The position numbers and the translations under genes were made by a program. DNA of 57,184 bases, taken from the NCBI RefSeq assembly GCF_000003605.2, contig NW_003114956.1, forward strand, positions 11,264-68,447, given 5' to 3'. This DNA is from Saccoglossus kowalevskii (lineage: Eukaryota > Hemichordata > Enteropneusta > Harrimaniidae). Position 1 is the first letter of the stretch. Each line of letters starts with the position of its first letter. This document shows, one piece after another, positions 35,632-47,154 of this stretch. Under the pieces are notes generated by a model. The model was not told the DNA's origin. It did no database searches and saw nothing but the letters and a program-made list of their open reading frames with translations.

Positions 35632-35838
35632 GGCCAATCACATTGTCGCTAATATTTGGAGCGGGAGGATGGCCAATCACAATTGGCTAATATTTGGAGC
35701 GGAAAGATGGCCAATCACATCGTCGCTAATATTTGGAGGGGAAGGATGACCAATCACATCGTCGCTAATAGTTGGAGCGTAAGGATGACCAATCACATCG
35801 TCGCTAATATTTGGAGCGGAAGGATGGCCAATCACACT
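35632..35838. repeat. 39-bp minisatellite containing six CCAAT boxes
   Basis: Units start at 35,632, 35,671, 35,709, 35,748, 35,787 and 35,826 (periods 39, 38, 39, 39, 39; the last unit is partial). Each begins GGCCAATCAC or GACCAATCAC, and most continue with GTCGCTAATATTTGGAGC. CCAATCAC matches the NF-Y recognition core. The array lies 331-537 bp beyond the globin B start codon on its 5' side, inside the inferred UTR intron. Globin A has only one degenerate unit at 7,167-7,190. Open frames across the array are by-products of a period divisible by three. Confidence 0.85.
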
Positions 35839-35891
35839 TGGAGTAGTAGCTGTTGACTATCAATAACAAATAATATTTTTGAGATTGATTG

Positions 35892-35893
35892 AT

Positions 35894-35924
<31 letters not shown>
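35892..35924. repeat. (TTTA)n microsatellite
   Basis: About eight units. The block L counterpart near 7,213-7,225 has only short AATA runs. Confidence 0.9.
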
Positions 35925-35926
<2 letters not shown>

Positions 35927-36767
35927 ACGACACAAAACAGCAACAACAGAGGGCGTTATCTATAAAAAGTACTTTACTTCATTCTATATGTCTGCGTCCC
36001 ATATGCGCACATAATGAAGAATGTGTAAAACAATTATTTAAAACATATCTTAAACAAATGTCCTGATGGTCGACATAGCTCCGCTGTGTCAGCAAAGCAC
36101 AGTATTGCCATACTAAGTGCATGTATAGATGCATAGACTCAATAGTGGCGAAAGGATTATTTTGTTTTCAAGAGGACGTCACAAAAATAAAAATTTCTGA
36201 CCAAAAAAAAGAGGATTCAAAATATCTTCTCACGAAATGATCGTAACTCATAAAAGTCCACCTACACTAGTACGAGGTATAAAAGCAATAGAGTTTGGAT
36301 TTCTTTTTCATAAAAATTGTAAAAAAAGTTGACAATCACCTATATCAACAACTCTGTCGGTCATCTTCGAGACGATGAAGGAAGAAAAGAATGTGTTGGC
36401 ACAATTAAAAGCGCAAAGCAATAAATGAGATTTAGTACATTCTGACTTAAGATGGATTCTGTAAATCTTGTTTGTGGTATCCAGCAATTACTGGTACATA
36501 CAATTTTTCACTCACCCCACATATCTACACCAAGCATGTTTTCAGTATCTCACGCACCTCAGAAAAACACAAATCAGTATCGTGCTCGTCACGTGACCAT
36601 GATTTAATAACTGTTTTCTTACAAATCATTCTTAGAGCGCCACATGCGTTGTATACTACGCGCAACGACGACTGTGGCGTTTTAAACCCAACCCGTCGCC
36701 TGATTGTATATCCGTTCAAAAACCTTATGCTAATAAACATGCGATTTGCAACAACCAATCACAGCAG

Positions 36768-37032
36768 NNNNNNNNNNNNNNNNNNNNNNNNNNNNNNNNN
36801 NNNNNNNNNNNNNNNNNNNNNNNNNNNNNNNNNNNNNNNNNNNNNNNNNNNNNNNNNNNNNNNNNNNNNNNNNNNNNNNNNNNNNNNNNNNNNNNNNNNN
36901 NNNNNNNNNNNNNNNNNNNNNNNNNNNNNNNNNNNNNNNNNNNNNNNNNNNNNNNNNNNNNNNNNNNNNNNNNNNNNNNNNNNNNNNNNNNNNNNNNNNN
37001 NNNNNNNNNNNNNNNNNNNNNNNNNNNNNNNN
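36768..37032. other. Assembly gap (265 N)
   Basis: The left flank (CCAATCACAGCAG) matches 9,992-10,004, and the right flank matches near 10,190, so the hidden sequence should resemble about 10,005-10,190 of block L. ORFs drawn across the gap are not real. Confidence 0.95.
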
Positions 37033-38210
37033 GACTAACGACAACCGCACTATATATCGGCGGGTAGACTTTTTTTTATTATTATTTGCGTCTCAGGTCA
37101 TAATTTTAACTATTCGGGGATTTTTGGCACATATTTAACAGCTCAATATGGACATGTTTTATTTAGAACAGTATTTTATGTAGGTAATCTTTATATGTAG
37201 GCTCATCATTTGGAGTAGTTTTTGATTGACTAAGTTATTTTTATCTTCCTTGTCGTCTAAAAGTCCTGTTATGTTTTCTGTAAATCCTTTCCCTCGAACA
37301 TTCTACGGTCAAATATTTATACACTTAAACAAGTTGACTTCTGTCAAGTATGAAGTTATTTTTACTTTTATATGTAACATTTGAATTGCAAATTATGCAA
37401 TTGATTTTGAACTTGGAACAGGCATGTTGGGTGTATGATGTCATATAACGGGAACGCAGACTCTTAAAAACCGTCCAAGCAAATCTGTAAAATCAGATTC
37501 ACGAGTATTTCACCGAGCAATCTATTGTTTCGGCTATTGTGTCAATAAGATGGAAGCAGTTGGCCGTCAATGACACCCATGGTAACGAAACTCACGAACT
37601 CTTGAGTAAAGAATCGTAGCCGTGTCGCGCGCTGTGAACGCAAATCGTACAACTCGGCGATAAAGCCGTATTTAAACTGACACACGAATTATAAATTAAT
37701 AAGTAACTATAAGATGATATTATACTATAACTTTTTTTCACTCAACAAAATATTGACGTATCATCGTGAATTTGTAATCAGAAACAAATTTAACTTCAAA
37801 CAATAGAAGAAAGTCTATAAATATATTGTTTTAAATTTTGTTCTAAAAATTGTCTACGGATTTATTAACCTGTTTATAAATTAGTAGTAAAAAAACGACA
37901 GCAAATGGTGAGCCCCGTCAGCGGTTAAAAATAAAAACGGAAATATCGCGAAACGTTTTACGAAACCTATAAAAGTTGAGATAAACTAGAAGCTAATCAA
38001 ACTACTTAGCGAAATCATTAAACTTAAGTTGCAATAAAAGTTGGATGATATACGATGTGACGCCTGCTGCCGTAAAATCATTACTTTCTCTCTTAAAATG
38101 AATAATAAAAATAACACTCTGGTAAAATAATATCAAATATATCAGCATTAACCGTCAAAACGATACTAATGATCCACTTAACGATATTAAATGTCTATTA
38201 TATCACATAC

Positions 38211-38300
38211 CTGGGTCTTGGTGTAATATGATGTCGAGATGTGGCAATGCGAAGATGCAGTCCTGAGGTGGTTGAGAGCTCAACTGAATCACTTTTTAAA
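38211..38300 (-). promoter_or_regulatory. Inferred distal promoter and untranslated first exon of globin B
   Basis: Same structure as at 11,947. The exon ends CAAGACCCAG|GTATGT on the minus strand; a TTTAAAAAG box lies at 38,292-38,300. The stretch between box and donor contains no ATG. The implied 5' UTR intron is 38,210-35,317 (about 2.9 kb including the gap) and would contain the CCAAT minisatellite. Strong conservation with block L in a region where most spacer has diverged supports function. Confidence 0.5.
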
Positions 38301-39033
38301 TGGTCCTGGTATACGGTGAGCTTATGGACACAAAGAATCGAGTCACATGACTGAGTTCACTGGTAGGACATAGAAAGTAAAACGTAGACCAGATTTATGT
38401 AAAAGTGTAGCATGTATATCGGCACGTAGGCACGTCACATCTGTTTGGATAAATGTATTCCAGTTCCCTGGGTAAGTACACTGGGGCAGTACGTACAATT
38501 GTCTGCGCATCCTCGGACTTGCTTCAGTACTTTCACATGACTTGAAGAACTTATGATGACGTCACTTGTAAAATCAATTATAGACCAATTAAAAAACATT
38601 CTATGGTCTCTTTTAATATGTGCCTTTGTTTTTTCTTTCTTAACACCTTACAACAATCTGTGTTCAAACAGTGTGAAATCGCATTTACTGCAACTTTGAG
38701 AATCCTCTTTATATCTCAACAGTCTGTCTGGGTATATCTACCGACTGAGCAAACTCCAAGCACCAGCTGAATAACATGTGACGCGCTTTCAAATAAATAC
38801 TGGCCTGTCCATTAATCAACATATATGTATTTTTTGTTATTATACTATACTGTATTTGTTTTATGTAAAACATACATAGATGCACGACAAATTGTTAAGG
38901 CCTAACAATGCCGACATTCTTCAACACCACTTTTGACTGTGACTGTGACGGCAATGCTTAAGTCGAAATGTCAAGTTCAAGTGAAGTTCATCGCCCGATA
39001 AAAATGCAAAGAATCTTGTAGATTTGAGACTAT

Positions 39034-39765
39034 TAGATAAGATAAGATAAGATACGATAAGATAATTCTTTATTACAATCATATTGAAAGAAATTCAATT
39101 TAGGTGAATACAAATGTAATAAAGGTATAACTGAAACTATTCTACAAACTAAAACTATACTTATCATAAAGATACAGTAAAGAAATATCACTGGTACTTG
39201 AAGATAACAATATTACATTTCCATTAGTTTTTGTTTAACATTGATAATATTGTTTTCTTGTCGTATATGATGTTTTTATGCATTTAATTAATTCTTTTAT
39301 CAATGGTATGTTCTCAGCATTTAAAATGTAAACAAGCTTTTCTGTATTATTTGCTTGAACAAAATTTTCAATTGATTCTGAAAATGTTATGTATAATCTT
39401 ACTCTAGCCTCAGTATAAAGACTACATGATTTGAAAAAGTGTAGCTCATTTTCAGTAATATTACATTTTGCACATTTTCTATTTTCAATTTTGTTTTTGT
39501 TTTTGGTCTCTTCCAGATTCAATGATAAGTTAATGTGCACTTAGTCTTAGTCTTAGTCTAGAAATAAGCCCAGTGTCCCCTCTGTTCTGTACTGTTTTTA
39601 ATTATTTAGCAATTTCAATCTTATTCTTTAATAATTTATATGTCCGTAGTTTTGAGTTTGGATCATTATTATATGAAAATAGTTTAATTGATTCTCAGTG
39701 TTTACTATTGATGCGGTTACGTAGGTGAGTTTTGCTCAACATATGAGATAATGACTATTAACTCC
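39034..39765 (-). mobile_element. LINE 3' end with (TTATC)n tail, CR1/L2-like
   Basis: The minus strand contains SKLRTYKLLKNKI, then SRLRLRLSAH, then KIENRKCAKC in a Cys-x2-Cys-x7-His-x4-Cys array, ending with QYYQC and a stop at 39,235. After a 180-nt 3' UTR it ends in AATAAAGAATTATC plus TTATC repeats (plus-strand GATAA units at 39,034-39,065). A short microsatellite tail instead of poly-A is typical of CR1/L2-type LINEs. The 101-codon ORF at 39,235-39,540 is the last part. An in-frame TTAGTC repeat at about 39,541-39,558 and stops interrupt it upstream. Absent from block L. Confidence 0.72.
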
Positions 39766-39892
39766 CTAATAATAACACCTCATATTGTGAAATATTTTCT
39801 AAATATGAAAACTGATTAGTTAGTAATCACTGTCACATTCGTAATATTTATTTCTATTTGTATACACAAGTCCTGGGCTGTGCGATAATCTC

Positions 39893-40012
39893 GCACAATC
39901 CGTGTTTGAATATCGTGCAATCAAACATATTTTACATGCGTTGTATACGTTGCCATGGGACCCATATCGACCCACACGACGCGGCGCGATGGCCATTGCC
40001 ATTCAACCCGAG
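39893..40012 (-). repeat. Degraded TTAA-type MITE (block R copy of 13,404)
   Basis: GTGTTTGAATATCGTGCAAT, TACATGCGTTGTATACG, GACCCATATCGACC and GGCGCGATGGCC correspond to the reverse orientation of the 9,588 element. Confidence 0.55.
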
Positions 40013-40519
40013 CATTTAACTTTGATGGTAGGGCAAGGACGGTTCGTGAGTTTAACACAGGAAATATGCGAACTAATTCATAACACTTACTTTAACCATT
40101 CGCTATCAGTTCGTAACATTTATTTTCGTTTGTATATAGAATCTACGGAAATGAGCGCATGTTTTTTCAAACCTTTAGAAGCACAAAAACCGACGATTCC
40201 GATGTAAATCAAACGGTACACTAAAATGATTTATTTATGCGCGGGTCATTTTTTTGTTTCAATTATAATCAGATGACATAATTGACAAATATCCTCGATG
40301 GCAACCGATGTTTGAAAGTTATTAACGTCCAATTGCTGTACGAATCATGTTATTAGCAATGATAAATGGATAATTCTAAAACTTATAGATTTTATCATCT
40401 TTTGTATATTCTTAGTTTGTTATTGGTGTTTTGGTTGTCATCTTTACAGTCTTTATTTCATTGTTTTTGTCATGCTTGACTATATCAATCTTTTAATTTT
40501 GTGTATACTACTTTCCTAT

Positions 40520-40690
40520 GATAGTGATATACGATTTGACTTATGGGGTTAATGTGCCCATGATCGGAAGGTCAAAGTGGTGACCTAGTCGGTGAACCAT
40601 TTAAAGGCTGGGGAAGAGTGAATGAATCTTGCAAACAAAATGCTGTAGGACGGGACAGAATCATTCATATACCAAATGCTGGTTTTATAT
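40520..40690. repeat. Block R copy of module M1
   Basis: GATATACGATTTGACTTATG, AGGTCAAAGTGGTGACCTAG and CCATTTAAAGGC align with 13,905-14,030. Confidence 0.65.
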
Positions 40691-41112
40691 TTTGTTTTCA
40701 GCAAACTTTCCCGTGTTTCACACCAGACTCACAGAAAACCAATACGGCGAACTAATTGGAAAAACCCTGCATTTTGGCCTTATTTAGCTCTTTTTCCAGT
40801 AGTTATACTTGCAACAAGTCTCTCTTTATTCCCATTACACGTAGGGCCTTTATCTCGGGTTGGAATTTATATCCAAAAGAACCCCGGTACGAGGAGCGTA
40901 TTCTAAACATCCTATAAATATATAATATTTATCTGTTTTTTTCTCTCTGACAAACAGCCCACGAATGTGTAACACTATATTTTGTATCATAATTGATGGC
41001 AAGCATGAGAGAGTTTTGTAGTTCTATTGTAATATTGAAAGTGATATATGATCTGAGATATAGGTTATTATGCCTTTGGACAACGACCTAGGAAAGTCTT
41101 ATAAGCTGTGGA

Positions 41113-41445
41113 TCACTGACGCAGAGAAAAGTGCAGAATTTTCTGTAAAACTTGTAGTTTGGACAATATAAATGCTTGTGGGTAACAACGTATTAAGCAT
41201 CTGTCAAATCTTTCTATGAACAAACATCGGTGACAACGACGATTTCTACGGAATATCCAACGTCGCCTTAAATAATCACCAACAGCACGTGCCGTTGTGT
41301 GCACTATCCAAAGGGGACAATCTTGCGAAAGTGGGTTCGTGACTTCTCTCACACAGCAAGGTTCATTCGCCCATAAAGTAGCGTGACTGTTGATTAAGTG
41401 CCCACTAGACCTAGGAGGATGTTTTAGGGACACACCATTTAACAT
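41113..41445 (-). other. 110-codon ORF, unrecognised, in block R
   Basis: Arg/Cys-rich frame starting MLNGVSLKHPPRSSG. Part of the underlying DNA (about 41,200-41,250) is a repeat shared with 46,310-46,345 (ATCGGTGACAA), where the frame is not kept. Probably not a gene. Confidence 0.15.
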
Positions 41446-41929
41446 TCAAGAGAAGTTTTTTATAATGCCCAACAAAAACGTGGCACCTAAGCTTCTGAAC
41501 AGGGTTTTGAAAAAGCCTTTATTCTCAAATATGTAAACAACAAAGTACACCCTATCATATAATTTGACAATTATGCATTTTATTATACAGTAGAAGTGGT
41601 AAAAAACGCAAAGTAAAGCTTTTTTGTCGTTATTTGTGCTGCATCAGGCAAAAACGTTTGCAAATACTCTATGCAATGGAAACCTATTTCACATAATTAT
41701 TTTCCCCAAAACGTCCCTTTCCATATTTCACGCATTCTCTTAGCTCTAGAAATATACACCCGACCCAATGTGCTACGTGCGTGAGATACCCCGGGTTACT
41801 AATTCTCATGTGAATCCAGTATATACTCTAAATTCTATTTTCAATGATTTGCCATTAGCTCAGTGAAAACTCTATGTGTGAAAACGTGTTTATTTGTATA
41901 GCTTTTCCAACCTAATTCCCGGCAGACCG

Positions 41930-42080
41930 ATTATAGTCAATAAAGTCCACACCTGGACAAGTTGTGTATAGATGACCTGAGTGACAGTACATTGTCTAGC
42001 GTGTTTGTCTCGTCGCCCTGCATAAGTGGTGTTGTGTGTTCGACCCTCTTACTGTTTACTCAGCAGAATAAATCACAGTA
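41930..42080 (+). repeat. Block R copy of the tRNA-like SINE segment
   Basis: TATAGTCAATAAAGTCCA, GACCTGAGTGACAGTACATT and TGTGTTCGACCC match 15,650-15,760. The B-box-like core is weaker than in L. Confidence 0.4.
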
Positions 42081-42239
42081 CAGTCTGCATTGCCATCCAA
42101 CACGCGGTGTTAGTTTTGGGAGATTAGTTAACATGTTCTCTTGCACTGAATTAACACCAAAAACCAACTTAAAACGACAGGAAAGACAGCGCGAGGTAAC
42201 TTTTATTTCCTAACATATCATCAAAAAAAAATCGTCGTG

Positions 42240-43440
42240 CAAAATCCGGAGAGCTTTCATCCTAGCCACATGATTTGTATATTTCTAGTTGTCTCGGGTG
42301 TAAATACAATTATTCTTCAAAAAATACTGATTCTTTTACACATGATGTTCTGGGTCGGTACAAGTATATGTCACGTGTTTTTGTAGCAAAAATTATATTT
42401 AGTTACAATTATGTTCTCTGTATTAATGGACAACCACCGTATGGTTTTTGGTGGATAACGGCAAAACAGACTTGTATTCTCTAGTTGGACGACAAATTGC
42501 AATAATTTAACTTAAAAATCAGTGTACTGTGGCAGCTACATTGAGTGTGGAGTTCAGTACTGTAAATTCTAGGAATTTTACTACCTCCGTTTACATTATC
42601 GTTGTGATTATACATGATAGTAAACTATTGCTGCGGCATAAAACCTCCTTTAATAATTTCATTAAATAATCACCAACATCACGTGCCGTTGATAATATTA
42701 CTGGCTGTCGTCGTCGTGTTTCTCAAAATCAGTGCTCTTAGACGTAGATTCTTTAAAGCATACGTTTTGCGCATTGATAGCAACGAAAACAAATGAGACC
42801 GATGACCTTTTTCCAGGGGGTGAACTAATTACCCGTTTTCTAATTGTAGGACATTCATTGGAATTTGTCACGTAATTATTCTAAACTTAAGCTTTAGTGA
42901 TATGACGTAAGTATGCAGACGGGTATTCCTGCAATGATTTATTTCTATATACTTCCTCAAAGATTCGTCTATGAATGGTTCAGGCGTAGGTCATTATCTT
43001 TTCTATCGACTGCAAAACATACTTCATGTAGTTTATTTTAAGCCAAGTTTCCAAGCTTTTACGGCCAAGGTGATTGCGTATTTTGCCAATCTGTAACACC
43101 TATTTGAGGTTGGTCTACACTACAAAGCACAATACCCGAATACAATTTCTAATAAAATAGCGGACGGGGTTTGTGCTTTACCCTAATGTCACTAATTCAA
43201 CACCTTCGTTGGGAAACGCAATTGTCTGTTCCCTGTAGCCATGTTACTCAAAATTTCCATCCATTTTTGGAACATCCTTATCACTGAACTTTCACACACC
43301 AACTATGTGACGGTACTTCTGGACGAAAGAAAAGATGGACGCCACAAAAATACCAAGACGAATTACATGCATTCCTTATCACAAACACTATATTATCTCA
43401 AACCGTTTTATTCATTTTATTATTAAACACATCTTAACAA
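42240..43440. repeat. Block R copy of module M2
   Basis: Matches L at AAATCCGGAGAG (42,242), TGTCACGTAATTATTC (about 42,864) and GTCTATGAATGGTTCAGGCG (42,968). Part of the middle of M2 (the GGGGTTAACGTCCG section) is missing here. The 43,600-44,150 stretch matches 21,320-21,860. No gene. Confidence 0.55.
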
Positions 43441-44589
43441 ATCACAATACTTGTATCTAACCTGGAATCCACTCACAGAGTAGAACACACACAAAATACC
43501 CGCTGATAAATGTGGTATCCCGGATGGAAAGCGTGCTGGCTGCCTACAGCGCCACCAATATACCTCCATCAAACATAATAACGGGTATACTACCTTTTAC
43601 GTAATATTCTCATCAGCATATTGTTTTCATACAATACAGTACACAATGTGAGGTTAATTGTACGCACCATATTCAGGTGACAGGTAAAAACAAGCTATTG
43701 AGTCTCCCCATCAACTTTTGAAATTTGAAGCTGCACAAATTTTACATGGCAATGTTTTTTACACTGAGGTCCACATGTCTAAAATAATACTGTCTGATAA
43801 ACGCTTTTTCAACGCGTGAAGGTAAAATTAAAATGTATATTGGCCACTCAACCATTTCGTATATTTGACAGTAATGTTGAGAATAAGCTAATAGTGGCAA
43901 TGATCTAATGTTATATTGTGATACTGATTGTTATTTAATATATGACAACTGCAGCTTCTTGCTCAAAAACACCTTCAATTAACACCACCAGCTTTCCACA
44001 GGTAAAATATATTTGTTTGGAAGGAAAAGGTTTGCCTCAGTTACAATATTAGCACTATCACGTACATATGAATTTGGTCAAATTTCAAAAAACGTAAAAC
44101 AAAAAGAATCGGAAATACATGTTCAAGATATATAGACCACATGGCATACAGTCAAACGGTGATATAAAGTGTTTCAAAATAAGATATCTCACTATAATTT
44201 ATAGTATCTGTGTATTTATACATAAATTGAGGCATCCGCCGATTTGTTTACAGTCAAATCTTTATCGGTCGGTCAGGCGGTCTAAGAGAGGTATAGATAC
44301 AGTTTTACACCAAACTGACAACCTCTGCGCTTTTCGTGTGTATTGATCAAATTCCAAGTAGATTCTTGCCTGAAACGTAATTGTTTTGAGTACCTATCAA
44401 AATTTAATTAACATCTATATATGCTATTTCGTGTGTTTGCACGTAAACCGTCCTTTACACAAATAATATAATATTTCAGGTGAATATTGATGTCCGGACA
44501 ACTTTTCTATTCACTTTTTGCGAAAATTTCTGAAAATATACAGTTATGATCTGTCTTTGCACTTTTTTCACATTTCTCTTCACCCGTGA

Positions 44590-44960
44590 CACAACAATCC
44601 TCAAACCCATTCTCCAATATAATATGATGTCGAGCAGTGGTAATGCAAAGATGCAGTTCTGAAGTGGATGAGAGCTCAACTGAATCACTTTTAGAATCAT
44701 CTTAGTATGTCATGAGCTTACGAACACAGAGAATTACCTGTTTCGTTGTTCGTTGTTTACACTTTACAACAATCCGTGTACTGTCACCTGTAATGTAATA
44801 ATGTGAAATCGCATTCAACTGATTAACAGCAACTTGGGGAGTTCTCCTTCTATCTCAAACCATCTGTCTGGGTATATCTACCGACTGAGCAGACAAACTC
44901 CAAGCACCAGCTGAATAACATGTGACGCGCTTTCAAATAAATACTGCCCAGACAATTAAT
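44590..44960 (-). pseudogene. Orphan third copy of the globin promoter / UTR exon
   Basis: The minus strand retains TTCTAAAAGTGATTCAGTTG, GAGCTC, GCATCTTTGCATTACCAC and CTCGACATCATATTA, but similarity stops exactly where the first exon should continue to CAAGACCCAG and the donor. No globin exon follows in the next 9 kb on this strand before globin B's own promoter. Upstream, 44,780-44,960 aligns with 38,670-38,810 (TCTGTCTGGGTATATCTACC). It looks like a truncated duplicate that lost its gene. Confidence 0.55.
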
Positions 44961-45079
44961 CAAAATATATGTACTATTTGATATTAAACTACAATTGTGA
45001 AACATACACTGATATATAGAACATGACAAATCGTGTAATTGTTTAACAGAGCTGTTTACTGTCTTGATTAATTCGAAGT

Positions 45080-45212
45080 TTAAAGGGCGGTAGTCGCCGC
45101 GCCGCGCCCTGATCGATATGGGACTCATAGCGACGTACACAACGCGTGTAATTTACATTGTTTAATTACATGAAATTCGAACACGCGCTGCGCGACTACC
45201 ACCATCCTTTAA
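45080..45212. mobile_element. Full-length 133-bp TTAA-type MITE
   Basis: Same length, orientation and ends as 9,588-9,720. The two are about 90% similar by eye, so they are recent relatives. Both contain GATATGGGACTCATAGC and TACATGAAATTCGAACACG. Confidence 0.75.
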
Positions 45213-45909
45213 GTGGAGTTCATCGCCATGTAGAAAATACCTTGGATTGAAAGTGCGCCGGGGTCACTAGTACAAACCTACCAACGGGCATCCAATGGGT
45301 CTGGTGATTATGTTTTAAAATGAGCAAGACATTCATTTTTCAGGAATCAGAGCTATGTTTAAACCACTTTAAGGGTGGGTTTTTCTTGAAAATTCGTTTC
45401 AAGGAGGATTTTTTTTTGAAAACCTGTTTCATGGGGTCGGTTTGTGGCCGAATTTAGACTACTCCAGGGCTGCGATTTTCACCATAAGTTGGTGCCTCGC
45501 ATACACTTATATAAATAATACAACACAATTTTGCCCACCGAATTGTTCTCACTATTCAGCTACACACTAATACTCATTTAACCTTGATAGCGGACAAGGA
45601 CAGACCACGTCAGTGTGTTCAAAATGCAAGAATTGTAAACGCGATCCGTCACTGTGGTGAAGTATTCTCGAAATAAGCAAACTGATTTTTTATAGGATTG
45701 AATAATTCGCTGTAACATCATGAGATTTATTTTCTCAAATTCTTATACACAATCGACAGCTGTGTAATAATATATTTGACATTGATGGTGGGGCAAGGAC
45801 AGTCTAAGCCAGTGAGTTTAACTCACGCATATGTTTTCTCCAAACCACTGAAGCGCAAAACTCGACGATTCAACAGTACATTGCACATGCTTATTTATGA
45901 GTGGGTAGT

Positions 45910-46100
45910 TTTTTTTATTGCAAATCCCGAAAAAGGGAAACTCGGTCGTTGATTGACATAATTAGGGTACCGAAAATTACATGTCATAAGTGCTATTGTA
46001 ATAGTGATATACGATATGAGTTATGAGGTTGATGCGCTTATGACCGGGGGTCAAAGAAGCAGTGGCCGAAGTGAATCATTTAAAAGCCGAGGGAAAGTTT
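45910..46100. repeat. Third-unit copy of module M1
   Basis: GGGAAACTCGGTC, TGATTGACATAATTAGGGTA and GATATACGATATGAGTTATG match 13,875-13,960. 46,215-46,350 continues to match 40,800-41,250. Confidence 0.6.
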
Positions 46101-46619
46101 ATGCAAACAAACGAACACCCCAAACGAATTCCCCTTGGGAATACCAAGATGAAGAACCAAATCAAGCATTTTGATCTGAAAAATTATGAAAATATCAGAA
46201 TTAACACTTAACAGCAACAAGTGTCTCTGTATTCCTATTTTATATAGGGTCTTGATCTCGGGTTGGATTTTATATCACAGTAGAGCTCGCATTAGTTAAA
46301 TCTTTCCATTTGCAACTATCGGTGACAATGATGATGTTTTCGCGGTTTGCCCAACGATCTCGTATGCTACTGTGAAATTAAGGAATTGGCTTCTTGTGAA
46401 TATTTGGGGTATTTTCGCTTGCAGAGGTGTCGGGGTACCGTTCAAGGTTCATAGCAGAAAAACAATATCTTTAGTGGTGAAGACATCACATCACCAAGCG
46501 GACAGCTCTCCCTGTCCGTCCTACCAAAATCTTTCTTTTTGATCACCCAATATGTGGGCGTGTCATGTCTTTCACTCGGTCGATTTAACTGTTACACAAT
46601 TGGTTAATAAATGATTTAT

Positions 46620-47140
46620 TAGAGTCATTATGGGTCTTCAATCGTTGAAACTGTGGACCGAGTGCAAACTGCACTTATAGTTTGTTGCGAACCATCAAAT
46701 AGCATCTAAATAGATCTAAATAGAAAGTCAAATATCAAATAGATTTTTTGTAGACTTGGTCTTCAGTAATTGGGGATGTTGGGAGAAGGATGTATGCTTA
46801 TTGTAGATATCAGAGGCCTAGTCTGTTATGTTGCGTAATTTGATGATTTTGTAGACATGGTCTTCAATCGTTGAGTCTGGGTTCAATCGTTGAAACAGGA
46901 TGTATATTGGTTGTAGACAACAGAGGTGTTGTGTGTAATGTTACGTGATTCTGTAGACTTGATCTTCTATTATTAGTGGGGGTGTCATGCTGCATACATG
47001 TTGGTTGTAGACATCAGAGTTGTGGTGTGTGATGTTATGTAAATTTGGTGATTACACAGACTTTGTCTTGATTCGTTGAGACTGGGCAATGTCATACTCA
47101 AGGCAGAATGTATGTTAGATACTTAGATACAGAGGTGTGC
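46620..47140. repeat. Tandem repeat of about 102 bp, four to five units
   Basis: The TAGAC-x-TGGTCTTC anchor recurs at 46,751, 46,852, 46,954 and about 47,057 (periods about 101-103), with an incomplete earlier unit from about 46,621. Each unit also has AGACATCAGAGGTG and TAATGTTACGTAATTTG-like parts. Non-coding, no copy elsewhere in the window. Confidence 0.75.
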
Positions 47141-47154
47141 ACTTACGAAACAAA

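Larger units (their letters stand above)
31540..44160. repeat. Segmental duplication block R (globin B block)
   Basis: Colinear with block L. It lacks the L-specific LINE (empty site near 40,990) and the 8.2-9.7 kb elements. It carries its own LINE at 39.0-39.77 kb, whose empty site in L is near 13,310, its own intron-2 element, and the 39-bp minisatellite. The blocks are head to tail about 27.5 kb apart at the left edge and about 22.3 kb apart at the right edge. Confidence 0.75.

Noticed and set aside
35558-35856. ORFs with repeating ANIWSGRMANHIV-type peptides
   Set aside because: Pure by-product of the 39-bp minisatellite, whose period is divisible by three.
36472-37138. Several ORFs of 106-188 codons on both strands
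   Set aside because: They run through the 265-N gap and have no motif outside it.
46620-47140. Possible CRISPR-like array
   Set aside because: Units are contiguous and diverge throughout, with no constant repeat plus unique spacer pattern, and the genome is eukaryotic.
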